From Burkholderiales bacterium (GTDB taxonomy: Bacteria > Pseudomonadota > Gammaproteobacteria > Burkholderiales > Casimicrobiaceae), in assembly GCA_020851235.1 (NCBI GenBank), contig JADZDD010000011.1, positions 1 to 64,000 on the forward strand: a stretch of 64,000 bases of DNA, written 5' to 3'. The notes under the pieces are model-generated. The model did not search any database and was not told the origin of the DNA. It was given only the letters and a program-made list of their open reading frames with translations. A program made the position numbers and the translations under genes. Shown in pieces: positions 10,098 to 18,797 of the stretch. Position 1 is the first letter of the stretch; each line of letters begins with the position of its first letter.

Positions 10098-10942
10098 GGC
10101 GAGGGCTCCGCCGGCAATCGGTAGCGGCCGGTGATCATCGCTCGCAGGTGATTCCACAGGCCGTGGACCACGAGCTGGAAGATGTGGATGAGCGCGAAGG
10201 CGACGAGGAGCCAGGCAACGATGAAGTGCAGCGCGCGCGCGCTCTGGCGACCGCCCAGGAGATCGACCCAACCGGCGAGCACGGCGTTGAACCACGGCGA
10301 CATGGCAAGGCCGGTGATCACGGCCATCGGGAGGAGGACGAAGATGACGGTGAGGTAGGCGAGCTTTTGCAGCACGTTGTAGCGCCGCGCCGCCTCACCG
10401 GTGGCCCGGCGAAAGCGCAGGTGGTCGCGCACCGACGCGCCGATGCCACGCAACTCGGTGCGGTCCGGAACGAGATCGCGCACGAGATGCCGGCTCGCGA
10501 CGGCGTAGACGAGGAAGGCAACGCCATTCACGACGAACACCCACGCGAAGAAGAAGTGCCACAGGCGCGCCATCGAAAGCCACTGGACGCCGGGGAGCAT
10601 GAGCCATGGCGGGAAGGTCGAGGCGACCCATTCGCCGTCGGCATCGCGCCTGAGACCCAACCAGCCGGTGGTGTCGAAGTCGTGGCCAGCGATCGACGTC
10701 ACGCCCCGCGGCTCGCCATGGGCGTCAAGCTGCACCCCGATCTCGAGCGCATGCGCGGTGCCGTCGTAGGCGGACTTGCCGAAGTGCACGACCGGAAACG
10801 CATTGAAGATCTGCAAGCCGCTCATGAACAGCACGGTGAGCGCGACGACGTTGATCCAGTGCATGATGCGCACCGGCAGCGTATGCCGGTAGTAGAGCGC
10901 TCCCGGGCGTACGGTCGACGGCGCGGCGGCGATGGTGGTCAT
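10094..10942 (-). CDS. Cytochrome b561-type membrane subunit
   Basis: 282 aa integral membrane protein with four main hydrophobic segments and histidines placed as b-haem ligands (RIMHWINV near residue 27, LWHFFFAWVFV, LHFIVAWLLVAFALIHIFQLVVHG near the C-terminus). It should pass electrons between the quinone pool and the molybdoenzyme encoded immediately downstream, whose start overlaps its stop by 4 bp. Start chosen at the ATG 10942; the longer frame upstream is not protein-like. It is divergent from the kinase gene at 11035, and the 92 bp between them must hold both promoters. Confidence 0.85.
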   Translation of the reverse strand: MTTIAAAPSTVRPGALYYRHTLPVRIMHWINVVALTVLFMSGLQIFNAFPVVHFGKSAYDGTAHALEIGVQLDAHGEPRGVTSIAGHDFDTTGWLGLRRDADGEWVASTFPPWLMLPGVQWLSMARLWHFFFAWVFVVNGVAFLVYAVASRHLVRDLVPDRTELRGIGASVRDHLRFRRATGEAARRYNVLQKLAYLTVIFVLLPMAVITGLAMSPWFNAVLAGWVDLLGGRQSARALHFIVAWLLVAFALIHIFQLVVHGLWNHLRAMITGRYRLPAEPSP

Positions 10943-11034
10943 CGCGGCATTGTCGCACCGTGCCGGGGGCCGCAGCGGCTTGCACGGCAAGCGGCACCGC
11001 CCTGCCGCGATCGCGGGACCTTACAATCGGTCCC

Positions 11035-12096
11035 ATGACCGACCACACCCCGCCGGGCGCGCCGACCCTCGACGCCGCGCCGGCCGACGAGACGCCCTTG
11101 CCCGGCGTCGACACTGCTCCGTACGCATCGCTCACCCCCGATCGCATCCTCGATGCGCTCGATGCCGTGGGAATCCATGGCGACGGTCGCCTCCTCGCGC
11201 TCAACAGCTACGAGAATCGCGTCTACCTCGTCTACTGTGATCGGGCGCCCGACGCCGCGACCTCGGTCGTGGTCAAGTTCTACCGCCCGCAGCGCTGGAG
11301 CGACGCGCAGATCGAGGAAGAGCACGCGTTCGTGCGCGAACTCGTCGCGCATGAGGTTCCGGCCGTCGCCGCGATGGACCTCGGCGGGCGCACGCTGCAT
11401 CACGACGGCGACCTGCGCTTTGCGGTCTTTCCGCGCGACGGCGGGCGCACGCCCGAGATCGACCAGCCGACGACGCTCGCCTGGATCGGGCGTTACCTCG
11501 GACGCATCCATGCGGTGGGCGCGCAACGGCGCTTCGTGCACCGGCCGACGCTCGACGTCGGCAGCTTCGGTGACGCGTCGCGCGCCTTCCTCCTCGACCG
11601 CGGCGTCGTTCCGGACGACCTGCGCGAGTCGTACGCCGCGGTCTCCGCGTTGGCGTTGACCGGTATCCGCCGCTGTTACGAGCGGGCCGGACCCATCGCC
11701 ACGCTGCGCCTGCACGGGGACTGCCACGCCGCGAACATCCTGTGGACCGCCGACGGCCCGCACTTCGTCGACTTCGACGACGCGCGCACCGGTCCGGCGG
11801 TGCAGGACCTGTGGATGCTGCTGTCGGGCGATCGCGCGTCGATGACGCGCCAGCTGGGCGACGTGCTGTCCGGTTACGAGCAGTTTGCCGACCTCGACCG
11901 CCGCGAGCTCCACCTCGTCGAGGCGCTGCGCAGCCTGCGCCTGCTCCACTACGCGGCGTGGATCGCAAGGCGCTGGCACGATCCCGCGTTCCCCGCGGCG
12001 TTTCCGTGGTTCGCCACGCACCGCTACTGGCAGGATCGCATCCTCGAGCTGCGCGAGCAGGTCGCCGCGATGGACGAGGCGCCGCTCGTGGTGTGA
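11035..12096 (+). CDS. srkA: SrkA/RdoA-like stress response Ser/Thr protein kinase
   Basis: 353 aa kinase of the aminoglycoside-phosphotransferase fold. The catalytic loop is LHGDCHAANILW and the metal-binding DFDDART follows it. The N-terminal SYENRVYLV and KFYRPQRW strands match E. coli SrkA (YihE), a kinase linked to Cpx-controlled stress and cell death. The N-terminal 35 residues are rich in Pro and Ala and look unstructured. A TACAAT hexamer ends only 7 bases before the ATG, which would make the mRNA nearly leaderless if it is the -10 element. The gene converges on ftrD, with 17 bp between the stops. Confidence 0.88.
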   Translation: MTDHTPPGAPTLDAAPADETPLPGVDTAPYASLTPDRILDALDAVGIHGDGRLLALNSYENRVYLVYCDRAPDAATSVVVKFYRPQRWSDAQIEEEHAFVRELVAHEVPAVAAMDLGGRTLHHDGDLRFAVFPRDGGRTPEIDQPTTLAWIGRYLGRIHAVGAQRRFVHRPTLDVGSFGDASRAFLLDRGVVPDDLRESYAAVSALALTGIRRCYERAGPIATLRLHGDCHAANILWTADGPHFVDFDDARTGPAVQDLWMLLSGDRASMTRQLGDVLSGYEQFADLDRRELHLVEALRSLRLLHYAAWIARRWHDPAFPAAFPWFATHRYWQDRILELREQVAAMDEAPLVV

Positions 12097-12113
12097 GCTG
12101 GGGTACCGGCGCG

Positions 12114-13529
12114 TCAGCGCGCCCAGTGGAAGAAGAGCAGGCCCCACGCGCCGACGGTCAGTGCGACCGCTCCGGCAAAGGCGACGAGTGCCGCCCACCG
12201 CGCCGTTGCGCGCGGCACGTCGGCCAACTGCCGCCAGGCGAGCCAGAGGCTCCAGCCCGCACCCGCGGCGAGCAGGAGCGCGCGCAGCGCCGGCACGGCG
12301 GAGGTCGTGATGCCTTCGGCCCGCGCGAGCGTCACGGTGAGACTCGACAGGCCAAGAAAGACGCCGATCCCGGCGAGCGGGATGAGCGCGTAGGCGAGCC
12401 GCATCCCGTGGCGCAGCCGCGGCGCCGGACCGGCGCGCGCCGCGAGCAGGAGAAACAGCGAGACCGCGCCCCCGACGACGAGCGCGGTGACGCCGATGTA
12501 GGTGACGATGAGCGCGCCGTCGAGCCAGGTGAACACATCGTTGCTCTCGGGGTAGTGCGTCAACACCCACCAGGGTGCATCGGCGGTGAGGAGCCACGTC
12601 ATGCCGTGATCGATCGCGAAATCGGCAGCGGCGAGCTTGAGCGACACGAACCAGGGACTCGCGTTCCAGTGGAAGGCGCCGAGCGCGACGCCGATGAGGC
12701 CGAAGACGATGAGCGCGGCGTCCCACCCGGACGCCTTGGCGAGGGGGAGCGTCGCGACCTCGCGGTTCGGTGGGCGCGCGGCGAGTTCGACCGCGCCCAG
12801 GTGCCCGCTGCAGCGTCCGCACATGTGGCACTCCGAGGGCCCCGTCATGTGCTTGATGCGTACCAGCGGTGCGCAGTTGATCGGGTGGATGGGGACGTGG
12901 CCCGCGTTGCGGTCCCACCCGTCGCGGTCGATGCGAAAGGCCACCGGCGACACTCGCGCCAGGACGTTGAACACGCCGCTGACGGGGCACAGGTACCGGC
13001 ACCACACGCGCTTCTCGCGGCCGTAGACGTAACCCACGACGATCGCCGCGACCGTCGAGCCGCCCAGCACCAGCAAGGCCGCCTTCGGATACTGGTAGAC
13101 GCTCACGAGCTGGCCGAAGAGCGTCGTCAGGACGAACGCGACGAAAGGCCAGCCGCCCCAGCGCAGCCATCGCGGTGGCGCACGGTGCAGGCCGACCTTC
13201 GACGCCGCTTCGGTGAGCGTGCCTTCGGGGCAGAACACGCCGCACCAGGTGCGCCCCATGACGAACATCGAGGCGATGACGAACGGCCACCACAGGCCCC
13301 AGAACGCCCACTGCGCAAAGACGGTGAAGTTGTCGAGCGCGTGCGCGTCGTTGCCCGGCAGGGGTAGCACCGCGGGGACGATGAGCAGGATCATGTAGGC
13401 GCCGACCACCACCCACTGCACGCGACGGACGATCGGCTGATGCCGCGCGAGCCAGTCGCCGTAGCGCGCGAGCCAGCGGCGCGAGTGTCGGTCGCGCCGC
13501 GGCGTGGTGGTGGCGGTGAGCGCGCTCAC
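12114..13529 (-). CDS. ftrD: FtrD-like polyferredoxin of the FTR1 iron uptake system
   Basis: 471 aa membrane iron-sulfur protein. It has several transmembrane helices and cysteine clusters of the NapH/CcoG type: TWCGVFCPEGT, CRYLCPVSG and a CHMCGRC group after residue 235. In Bordetella and Brucella, ftrABCD imports ferrous iron: FtrA (P19) and FtrB (cupredoxin) act in the periplasm, FtrC is the permease, and FtrD is thought to recycle electrons. The GTG start overlaps the ftrC stop (GTGA), so the genes are coupled. The C-terminal 150 residues add further helices. Confidence 0.86.
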   Translation of the reverse strand: MSALTATTTPRRDRHSRRWLARYGDWLARHQPIVRRVQWVVVGAYMILLIVPAVLPLPGNDAHALDNFTVFAQWAFWGLWWPFVIASMFVMGRTWCGVFCPEGTLTEAASKVGLHRAPPRWLRWGGWPFVAFVLTTLFGQLVSVYQYPKAALLVLGGSTVAAIVVGYVYGREKRVWCRYLCPVSGVFNVLARVSPVAFRIDRDGWDRNAGHVPIHPINCAPLVRIKHMTGPSECHMCGRCSGHLGAVELAARPPNREVATLPLAKASGWDAALIVFGLIGVALGAFHWNASPWFVSLKLAAADFAIDHGMTWLLTADAPWWVLTHYPESNDVFTWLDGALIVTYIGVTALVVGGAVSLFLLLAARAGPAPRLRHGMRLAYALIPLAGIGVFLGLSSLTVTLARAEGITTSAVPALRALLLAAGAGWSLWLAWRQLADVPRATARWAALVAFAGAVALTVGAWGLLFFHWAR

Positions 13530-14347
13530 GCTGCCTTCTTGCTCACCTCGTCGGGCGTACGCAGCTGCCACCCCATCACGATCCAGTACACGGCAAGCAC
13601 GAGCGTGGGCAGCAACGCGGGCTGCGATCGGTACCCCGTGAACGACGCGACGAAACCTCCGAAGCGCGAGCTGTCGTCGAGGAGTGCGGTCGTGTTCCAC
13701 AGCGGATCGACGAGCGGCGGGAGGATGTCCATGCCGATCAGCTTGTCGAGGCCGCCGACCATGAGACCACCGGCGAGCAGCAGGAGCGCGATCTCGGAGA
13801 AGCGAAAGAACGCCCGCCACGAGAACCAGCGCGAGCCCTGCTGCAACAGCCAGAAGGTGAGCCACGCGAGAACGATGCCCGCCGCCACGACGGCGAGGAA
13901 CGTGGGCCAGGTCATCTGCGCCATGCCGACCCCGTAGAGGAACACCACCGTCTCCGCCGTCTCGCGGCCGATCGCGAGCGCCACGACGACGCTAAGCCCC
14001 CACCAGTTGGCGGCATCGGCGTTGCGTCGCATGCGCGTCTCGAGGTCGCGCTTCAGCGTGCGGCCGTGCCGGCGCATCCAGAACACCATCTGCACGATGA
14101 GCGCGGCGGCGACGAGCATCATCGCCGCCTGGAAGCCGTCGAGCGCGTCACCCGACAGGAAATGCGCGACGCCGAGCATCGCTGCCGCGAGCAGCAGCGC
14201 GAGGGCGATGCCGGCGACGACGCCGATCGCGAGATAGCGCCGCCCGATCGCGGCATCGGGTTGGCGGCGCAGCCACGCATAGACGATGCCGATGACGAGC
14301 AGCGCTTCGGCGGACTCGCGCCAGACGATGAACAGGGCGTTGCCCAT
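13526..14347 (-). CDS. ftrC: FTR1-family iron permease
   Basis: 273 aa integral membrane protein with about seven hydrophobic helices. The FTR1 family carries two REXXE-type iron-binding motifs; here they read RESAE at residue 10 and RETAE near residue 128, in WRESAEALLVIGI and IGRETAETVVFLYG. It lies third in the ftrABCD order, 17 bp after ftrB, and its stop overlaps the ftrD start. It should move iron across the inner membrane after oxidation or handling by the periplasmic FtrA and FtrB. Confidence 0.93.
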   Translation of the reverse strand: MGNALFIVWRESAEALLVIGIVYAWLRRQPDAAIGRRYLAIGVVAGIALALLLAAAMLGVAHFLSGDALDGFQAAMMLVAAALIVQMVFWMRRHGRTLKRDLETRMRRNADAANWWGLSVVVALAIGRETAETVVFLYGVGMAQMTWPTFLAVVAAGIVLAWLTFWLLQQGSRWFSWRAFFRFSEIALLLLAGGLMVGGLDKLIGMDILPPLVDPLWNTTALLDDSSRFGGFVASFTGYRSQPALLPTLVLAVYWIVMGWQLRTPDEVSKKAA

Positions 14348-14364
14348 GCGTGTCGCGACCGCCG

Positions 14365-14745
14365 CTACCGGGCGATGATGAAACCCTTGGACGTATCGGG
14401 ATGGAATTCATCCCAGAACGGATACTGCCCGGGCTTCAGCTTGTTGATGACGACCGACGACGTGGCGCCGGGTGCGAGCACCTTTTCGATCTTGAGCGGC
14501 AGGCTCTCGAACTCCATCGGCTCCTTGCCCTCGTTGCTGATCGTGATCTTGATGCGCACACCGGCGGGCACCTCGAGATTGGGCGGCGTGAAATGCCCGT
14601 CACGCGCGACGATCTGCACGACGTGAGCCTCGGCAGCCAGCACGGCACCGACGACGACCAGCGCGGCCAATGCGACCAGGGCGCGGATGCGACAACCGAT
14701 GGCAGCCCGGCAGGCCGTGCCCACCGGTCGGCACTCAGTAGCCAC
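14365..14745 (-). CDS. ftrB: Periplasmic cupredoxin FtrB
   Basis: 126 aa with a signal-like N-terminus (IRALVALAALVVVGAVLAAEA) and a small cupredoxin domain. The body is ARDGHFTPPNLEVPAGVRIKI followed by EFESLPLKIEKVLAPGA and ends YPFWDEFHPDTSKGFIIAR, matching the cupredoxin_1 proteins found beside P19-type iron proteins. The start is uncertain: GTG 14745 overlaps the end of ftrA by about 11 bp, and GTG 14724 is an alternative that leaves a shorter signal region. It probably works with FtrA in iron oxidation or delivery to FtrC. Confidence 0.8.
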   Translation of the reverse strand: MATECRPVGTACRAAIGCRIRALVALAALVVVGAVLAAEAHVVQIVARDGHFTPPNLEVPAGVRIKITISNEGKEPMEFESLPLKIEKVLAPGATSSVVINKLKPGQYPFWDEFHPDTSKGFIIAR

Positions 14746-15291
14746 CCTTCTTCCCCGTGCCGGCAAAGGTGAACTCGTACTGCAGCGTGAACGGCGCGAA
14801 CCACGGCGCGACGCCGGTTTCCTTGTCGACGTGGCGGCCGAAGGTGGCGTGCGCACCTCCCGGCGGCGGCGCGATCGTGAGCTTCAGCGTGTAACGGCCG
14901 GGGCCTGCCAGCTTGACGTTGTCGCCGTAGTGCGGTCCGTCGCTTGCCACCATCGCCATCAGCGGACCCTTCATCACCTCGGAGCGCCCTGCTTCGCGAG
15001 TTCGTAGCGCACGTCGAGGTACGGGATCCAGCTGCCGTCGGCGAAGCCGTTCGGATTCTGGTCGGTGGCGCGGATGTCGGCCTCGAGATGGATGTCGGCC
15101 GCCTTGGCCTCGCGCATCATCCCGGCGGGTTCCATCGCGATCGGCTGCAGGTACACGGCGGCGACCTCCATGCCGTTCCTGATCTGCGGCTTGCCGATCG
15201 GATATTCGAGCGCCGCCACCGACGTCGCGACGGCCAGCGTCGCGAGCGCCACGCCGGCCTTGCCCAGCGTCGATGCAACGTCTTGTTTCAT
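14735..15291 (-). pseudogene. ftrA: ftrA (P19/Tp34-type periplasmic iron-binding protein), frameshifted
   Basis: The family protein is split over two frames. Positions 15291 to about 14985 encode the signal peptide and first half (start MKQDVASTLG; ALEYPIGKPQIRNGMEV; YLDVRYELAKQG). That frame then runs into a stop at 14974. The second half (EVMKGPLMAMVASDGPHYGD to FAGTGKKGGY) continues in another frame down to 14735. One extra base in the GGGCG stretch around 14984-14989 would restore a continuous P19 protein of about 185 aa. Either the gene has a one-base deletion or the assembly has an error in this G/C run. Both halves are well conserved, which favours a recent change or an error. It heads the ftr operon, behind a Fur-like palindrome. 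Confidence 0.85.
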
Positions 15292-15359
15292 GAGGGACCG
15301 GTTCGAGAGCGCGGGGGTCGGGCCGCCGCAAGGCGCCACGTTAGCAGTTTCGGGCCCCC

Positions 15360-15384
15360 AACGCAAATAGGAATTATTTGTGTT
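15360..15384. promoter_or_regulatory. Fur-box-like palindrome upstream of ftrA
   Basis: AACGCAAATA and TATTTGTGTT flank GGAAT. The arms pair at 9 of 10 positions, with a perfect 6-bp core (CAAATA/TATTTG). The site lies about 70 bp upstream of the ftrA start in an A+T-rich patch that stands out from the GC-rich surroundings. Iron-uptake operons are commonly repressed by Fur at such AT-rich palindromes, so Fur is the likely ligand. It does not match the E. coli Fur consensus closely. Confidence 0.55.
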
Positions 15385-15465
15385 CATGCCTTAACCCGCG
15401 CGGCAGCGCGCCGTGCGACGCGGCAGGAGGCTTGAGCCACCACATGCCTTGCGCGCATCGACCGG

Positions 15466-15489
15466 ACTACCGTATATTCATGCGGTAGT
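15466..15489. promoter_or_regulatory. 24-bp palindrome upstream of dnaE2, candidate LexA operator
   Basis: ACTACCG and CGGTAGT form perfect 7-bp arms around a 10-bp A+T-rich spacer (TATATTCATG). The site is 95 bp upstream of the dnaE2 ATG. DnaE2 genes are damage-inducible, and LexA operators differ widely between bacterial groups, including non-CTGT/ACAG types in genomes with lexA-imuAB-dnaE2 cassettes. I infer that this is the box of the LexA-type protein whose gene ends at 369. The upstream region of that gene, where a second copy would be expected, lies outside the window. Confidence 0.55.
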
Positions 15490-15583
15490 TCTCGCCGACC
15501 CTGCACCCCGCCTCGTCCCCTGCCCCGAACGCGCGCGACCTCCAGGCACTCGCCCCGTCCTCTCGCAGCCCGTCTCGCGCGCC

Positions 15584-18500
15584 ATGACCGCCGTCGCCCT
15601 CCCGCCGTACGCCGAACTGCATTGCCTCACCAACTTCACGTTCCTGCGTGGCGCCTCGCACCCGGCCGAACTCGTGGCACGCGCACGCGATCTTGGCTAT
15701 CGCGCCCTCGCCATCACCGACGAGTGCTCGGTGGCAGGCATCGTGCGGGCGCATCAGGCGGCGCAAGCCACCGCGGACGAGGCGGCGCTGCCCTTGATCG
15801 TAGGCAGCGAGTTCACCCTCGCCGATGGCCTGAGGCTCGTCGTCTACGCCACCGACCGGCGTACGTACGGCGATCTCACCCAGCTCATCACGCGCGCGCG
15901 CCGGCGCGCCCCCAAGGGAACGTACCGTGTGGACCGCGACGACGTGGCCTCGCTGGCGCCGCACGGCCTTGCGCTGTGGCTGCCCACCCTGCGCGGCGAG
16001 GCCGACGACCTCGATGCGCGACACGACGCCGGGTGGATTCGCGAGGTCTTCGCCGATCGCGCCTGGCTCGGCGTGGAACACTGCGCGCGGGCAGGCGAGG
16101 CCGCGCGCGTGGCGAGGCTCGTGCGCCTGGGCCGCGCCAGCGGCCTGCCTTGCGTGGCCGCCGGCGACGTCCACATGCACGTTCGCGGACGCCGCGCGCT
16201 GCAGGACACGCTCACGGCGATCCGCCTGCGCACGCCTCTGGCCGAATGCGGTCACGCGCTGTTTCCCAACGGCGAGCGCCACCTGCGCTCGCGCGCCGTG
16301 CTCGCCAGGGCCTACGAACACGAACCGCAGCTCCTGCGCGCGACGCTCGACGTCGCCGCGCGCTGCCGTTTCACGCTCGGCCAGCTGCGCTACGAATATC
16401 CCGACGAACTCGTCCCGCCGGGGCAAACGCCGACGAGCCATCTGCGCCACCTCGTCGAAGCCGGCATCGCGCGCCGCTATCCCGGCGGCGTGCCTTGCGC
16501 CGTGCGCGAGCTGATCGAGAAGGAACTGGCGCTCATCGCCGAGCTGCACTACGAGCCGTATTTCCTCACCGTGGAGGACATCGTCCGCTACGCGCGCAGC
16601 CAGGACATCCTGTGCCAGGGTCGCGGCTCGGCCGCGAACTCCGCGGTGTGCTACGTGCTCGGCATCACCGCGATCGACCCCACGCGCATCGGTGTCCTCT
16701 TCGAGCGCTTCGTGAGCCGCGAGCGCAACGAGCCGCCCGACATCGACGTCGACTTCGAGCACCAGCGTCGCGAGACCGTGCTGCAGTACATCTACGACAA
16801 GTACGGCCGCGACCGCGCGGCCCTTGCCGCCACGCTCATCACGTATCGGCCGAAGAGCGCGATACGCGACGTCGGCAAGGCGCTGGGTCTTGGCCTCGCG
16901 CAGGTCGACCGGCTGGCCGGCACGCTCGCCTGGTGGGACGGCGGCAGCGTCGACCCGGCACGCATACGCGAGGCGGGCTTCGATCCGGACCACCCGCTGA
17001 TCCACAAGCTCACCACGCTCGTGCGCGATCTCGTCGGCTTTCCCCGGCACCTGTCGCAGCACGTCGGTGGCTTCGTGATCGCGCGCGATCTCCTCGAACG
17101 CATGGTGCCGATCGAGAACGCGTCGATGCCGGATCGCTCGGTCATCCAGTGGGACAAGGACGACCTCGACGCCCTGGGCCTGCTCAAGGTCGACTGCCTC
17201 GCGCTTGGCATGCTCTCGGCGATCCGTCGTGCGCTCGCGCTGGTCTCCGCCTTCCGCGGCCTCCCCTTCACCATGACCGACATCCCCAGGGAAGACGCGC
17301 GCGTCTACGCGATGTGCCAGCGCGCCGATACCGTCGGCGTGTTCCAGATCGAATCGCGGGCGCAGCAATCGATGCTGCCGCGCTTGCGGCCGGCCACGTT
17401 CTACGACCTCGTGGTGCAGGTCGCCATCGTGCGGCCGGGGCCGATCCAGGGCGGCATGGTGCATCCGTACCTGCGGCGGCGCCAGGGCAAGGAAGCGGTG
17501 ACGGACCTGGGTCCGAAAGTCAACGCCATCCTCGAGCGCACGCTCGGCGTGCCGATCTTCCCGGCGCAGGTGATGCGCCTTGCCATCGAGGCGGCAGGCT
17601 TCACACCGGGCGAGGCCGACGCGTTGCGGCGTGGAATGGCGGCCTGGCGGCGCAAGGGCAACCTCGAGCCATTCGAGCGCAAGCTCATCCGCGGGATGGC
17701 GAAAAACGCCATCCCCGAAGCCTTCGCACGACAGGTCTACCAGCAGATCCTGGGCTTCGGCGAATACGGCTTCCCCGAATCGCACTCGGCGTCGTTCGCG
17801 CTCATCGCCTACGACTCGGCGTGGTTGAAGTGTCACGAGCCCGCGGCCTTTTGCGCCGCGCTCCTCAATGCGCAGCCGCTCGGCTTCTACGCTCCGGCAC
17901 AACTCGTGGCCGATGCGCGGCGGCACGGCGTCGAGGTGCGTGGTGTCGACGTCACGGCGAGCGACTGGGACTGCACGCTGGAGGGGCCCGGCCCGATCCC
18001 CGCGCTGCGCCTCGGACTGCGCCTCGTGCAAGGGCTCGCGCAGGAGAGCGCGCTGCGCATCGTCGCGGCCCGGACCCAGCGCGGCTTCACCGACGCGACC
18101 GACCTCGCACGTCGAGCGACGCTCGATCGTCGTGACTTGCACACCCTCGCGGCTGCGGGTGCGCTCGCCGCCCTCAGCGGCGATCGCCACGCCGCCATGT
18201 GGGAGGTCGCCGGCGTGGAGAGGCTGCCTCCCCTCCTTGCCGATACCACGTTCGCCGAGACACTGCCCGCCCTGCCGACTCCGAGCGAAGGTCAGGACAT
18301 CGTGGCCGACTACCGCATGCTCGGCCTCACGCTCGGCCGGCATCCGCTCGCGCTGTTGCGCGATGCGCTGCGCGAGCGACGCCTCGTGACCGCCGCCGAA
18401 GTCACGAATGCGCCGCACGGTCGGCTGCGCCGCACCGCCGGCATCGTGATCGGCCGCCAGCGCCCGGACACCGCCAGTGGCGTCGTCTTCGTCACGCTCG

Positions 18501-18703
18501 AGGATGAAACGGGCGTGATCAACGTCATCGTGTGGCGCACCGTCACGCAACGGCAGCGGCGCGAGCTCCTCGGTTCGCGCCTCCTCGCGGTCCACGGGCG
18601 CGTGGAGCGCGAAGGCGACGTCGTGCACCTCGTCGCCGGTCACCTCGTCGACCTCACGCCGCTCCTCGGGGCATTGCCGACGCGATCACGCGACTTCCAC
18701 TGA
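15584..18703 (+). CDS. dnaE2: DnaE2 (ImuC), error-prone DNA polymerase III alpha
   Basis: 1039 aa, the usual length for DnaE2. It carries out translesion synthesis in SOS mutagenesis together with ImuA and ImuB. The PHP domain is at the N-terminus (HCLTNFTFLRGASHPAEL; ITDECSVAGI). The polymerase core has the catalytic PPDIDVDFEHQRRE motif near residue 385. A C-terminal OB-fold (VVFVTLEDETGVINVIVWR) is followed by the RSRDFH ending. The ATG at 15584 fits the start of the PHP domain; the longer upstream frame is not protein-like. It is not adjacent to imuAB but about 13 kb away, with its own upstream palindrome. Confidence 0.95.
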   Translation: MTAVALPPYAELHCLTNFTFLRGASHPAELVARARDLGYRALAITDECSVAGIVRAHQAAQATADEAALPLIVGSEFTLADGLRLVVYATDRRTYGDLTQLITRARRRAPKGTYRVDRDDVASLAPHGLALWLPTLRGEADDLDARHDAGWIREVFADRAWLGVEHCARAGEAARVARLVRLGRASGLPCVAAGDVHMHVRGRRALQDTLTAIRLRTPLAECGHALFPNGERHLRSRAVLARAYEHEPQLLRATLDVAARCRFTLGQLRYEYPDELVPPGQTPTSHLRHLVEAGIARRYPGGVPCAVRELIEKELALIAELHYEPYFLTVEDIVRYARSQDILCQGRGSAANSAVCYVLGITAIDPTRIGVLFERFVSRERNEPPDIDVDFEHQRRETVLQYIYDKYGRDRAALAATLITYRPKSAIRDVGKALGLGLAQVDRLAGTLAWWDGGSVDPARIREAGFDPDHPLIHKLTTLVRDLVGFPRHLSQHVGGFVIARDLLERMVPIENASMPDRSVIQWDKDDLDALGLLKVDCLALGMLSAIRRALALVSAFRGLPFTMTDIPREDARVYAMCQRADTVGVFQIESRAQQSMLPRLRPATFYDLVVQVAIVRPGPIQGGMVHPYLRRRQGKEAVTDLGPKVNAILERTLGVPIFPAQVMRLAIEAAGFTPGEADALRRGMAAWRRKGNLEPFERKLIRGMAKNAIPEAFARQVYQQILGFGEYGFPESHSASFALIAYDSAWLKCHEPAAFCAALLNAQPLGFYAPAQLVADARRHGVEVRGVDVTASDWDCTLEGPGPIPALRLGLRLVQGLAQESALRIVAARTQRGFTDATDLARRATLDRRDLHTLAAAGALAALSGDRHAAMWEVAGVERLPPLLADTTFAETLPALPTPSEGQDIVADYRMLGLTLGRHPLALLRDALRERRLVTAAEVTNAPHGRLRRTAGIVIGRQRPDTASGVVFVTLEDETGVINVIVWRTVTQRQRRELLGSRLLAVHGRVEREGDVVHLVAGHLVDLTPLLGALPTRSRDFH

Positions 18704-18797
18704 TGCCGCTTCGCGCGCACCGCCGCGCGAACGGGTGCATGCTCGACCCCGTGCTACCCTATCGCGTTCCCGCGAACGAATCGCTCCGGAGTTCCTC

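Noticed and set aside
10939-13416. A long minus-strand frame spanning srkA and ftrD
   Set aside because: It covers srkA antisense and ftrD in another frame. Both have clear family motifs, and the long frame has none.
15360-15489. CTGT-N8-ACAG LexA box for dnaE2
   Set aside because: No such box is present. The only strong palindrome is the ACTACCG/CGGTAGT one reported above.
15467-18643. A long minus-strand open frame opposite dnaE2
   Set aside because: Composition-biased antisense frame without protein-like motifs, while dnaE2 is strongly conserved on the other strand.
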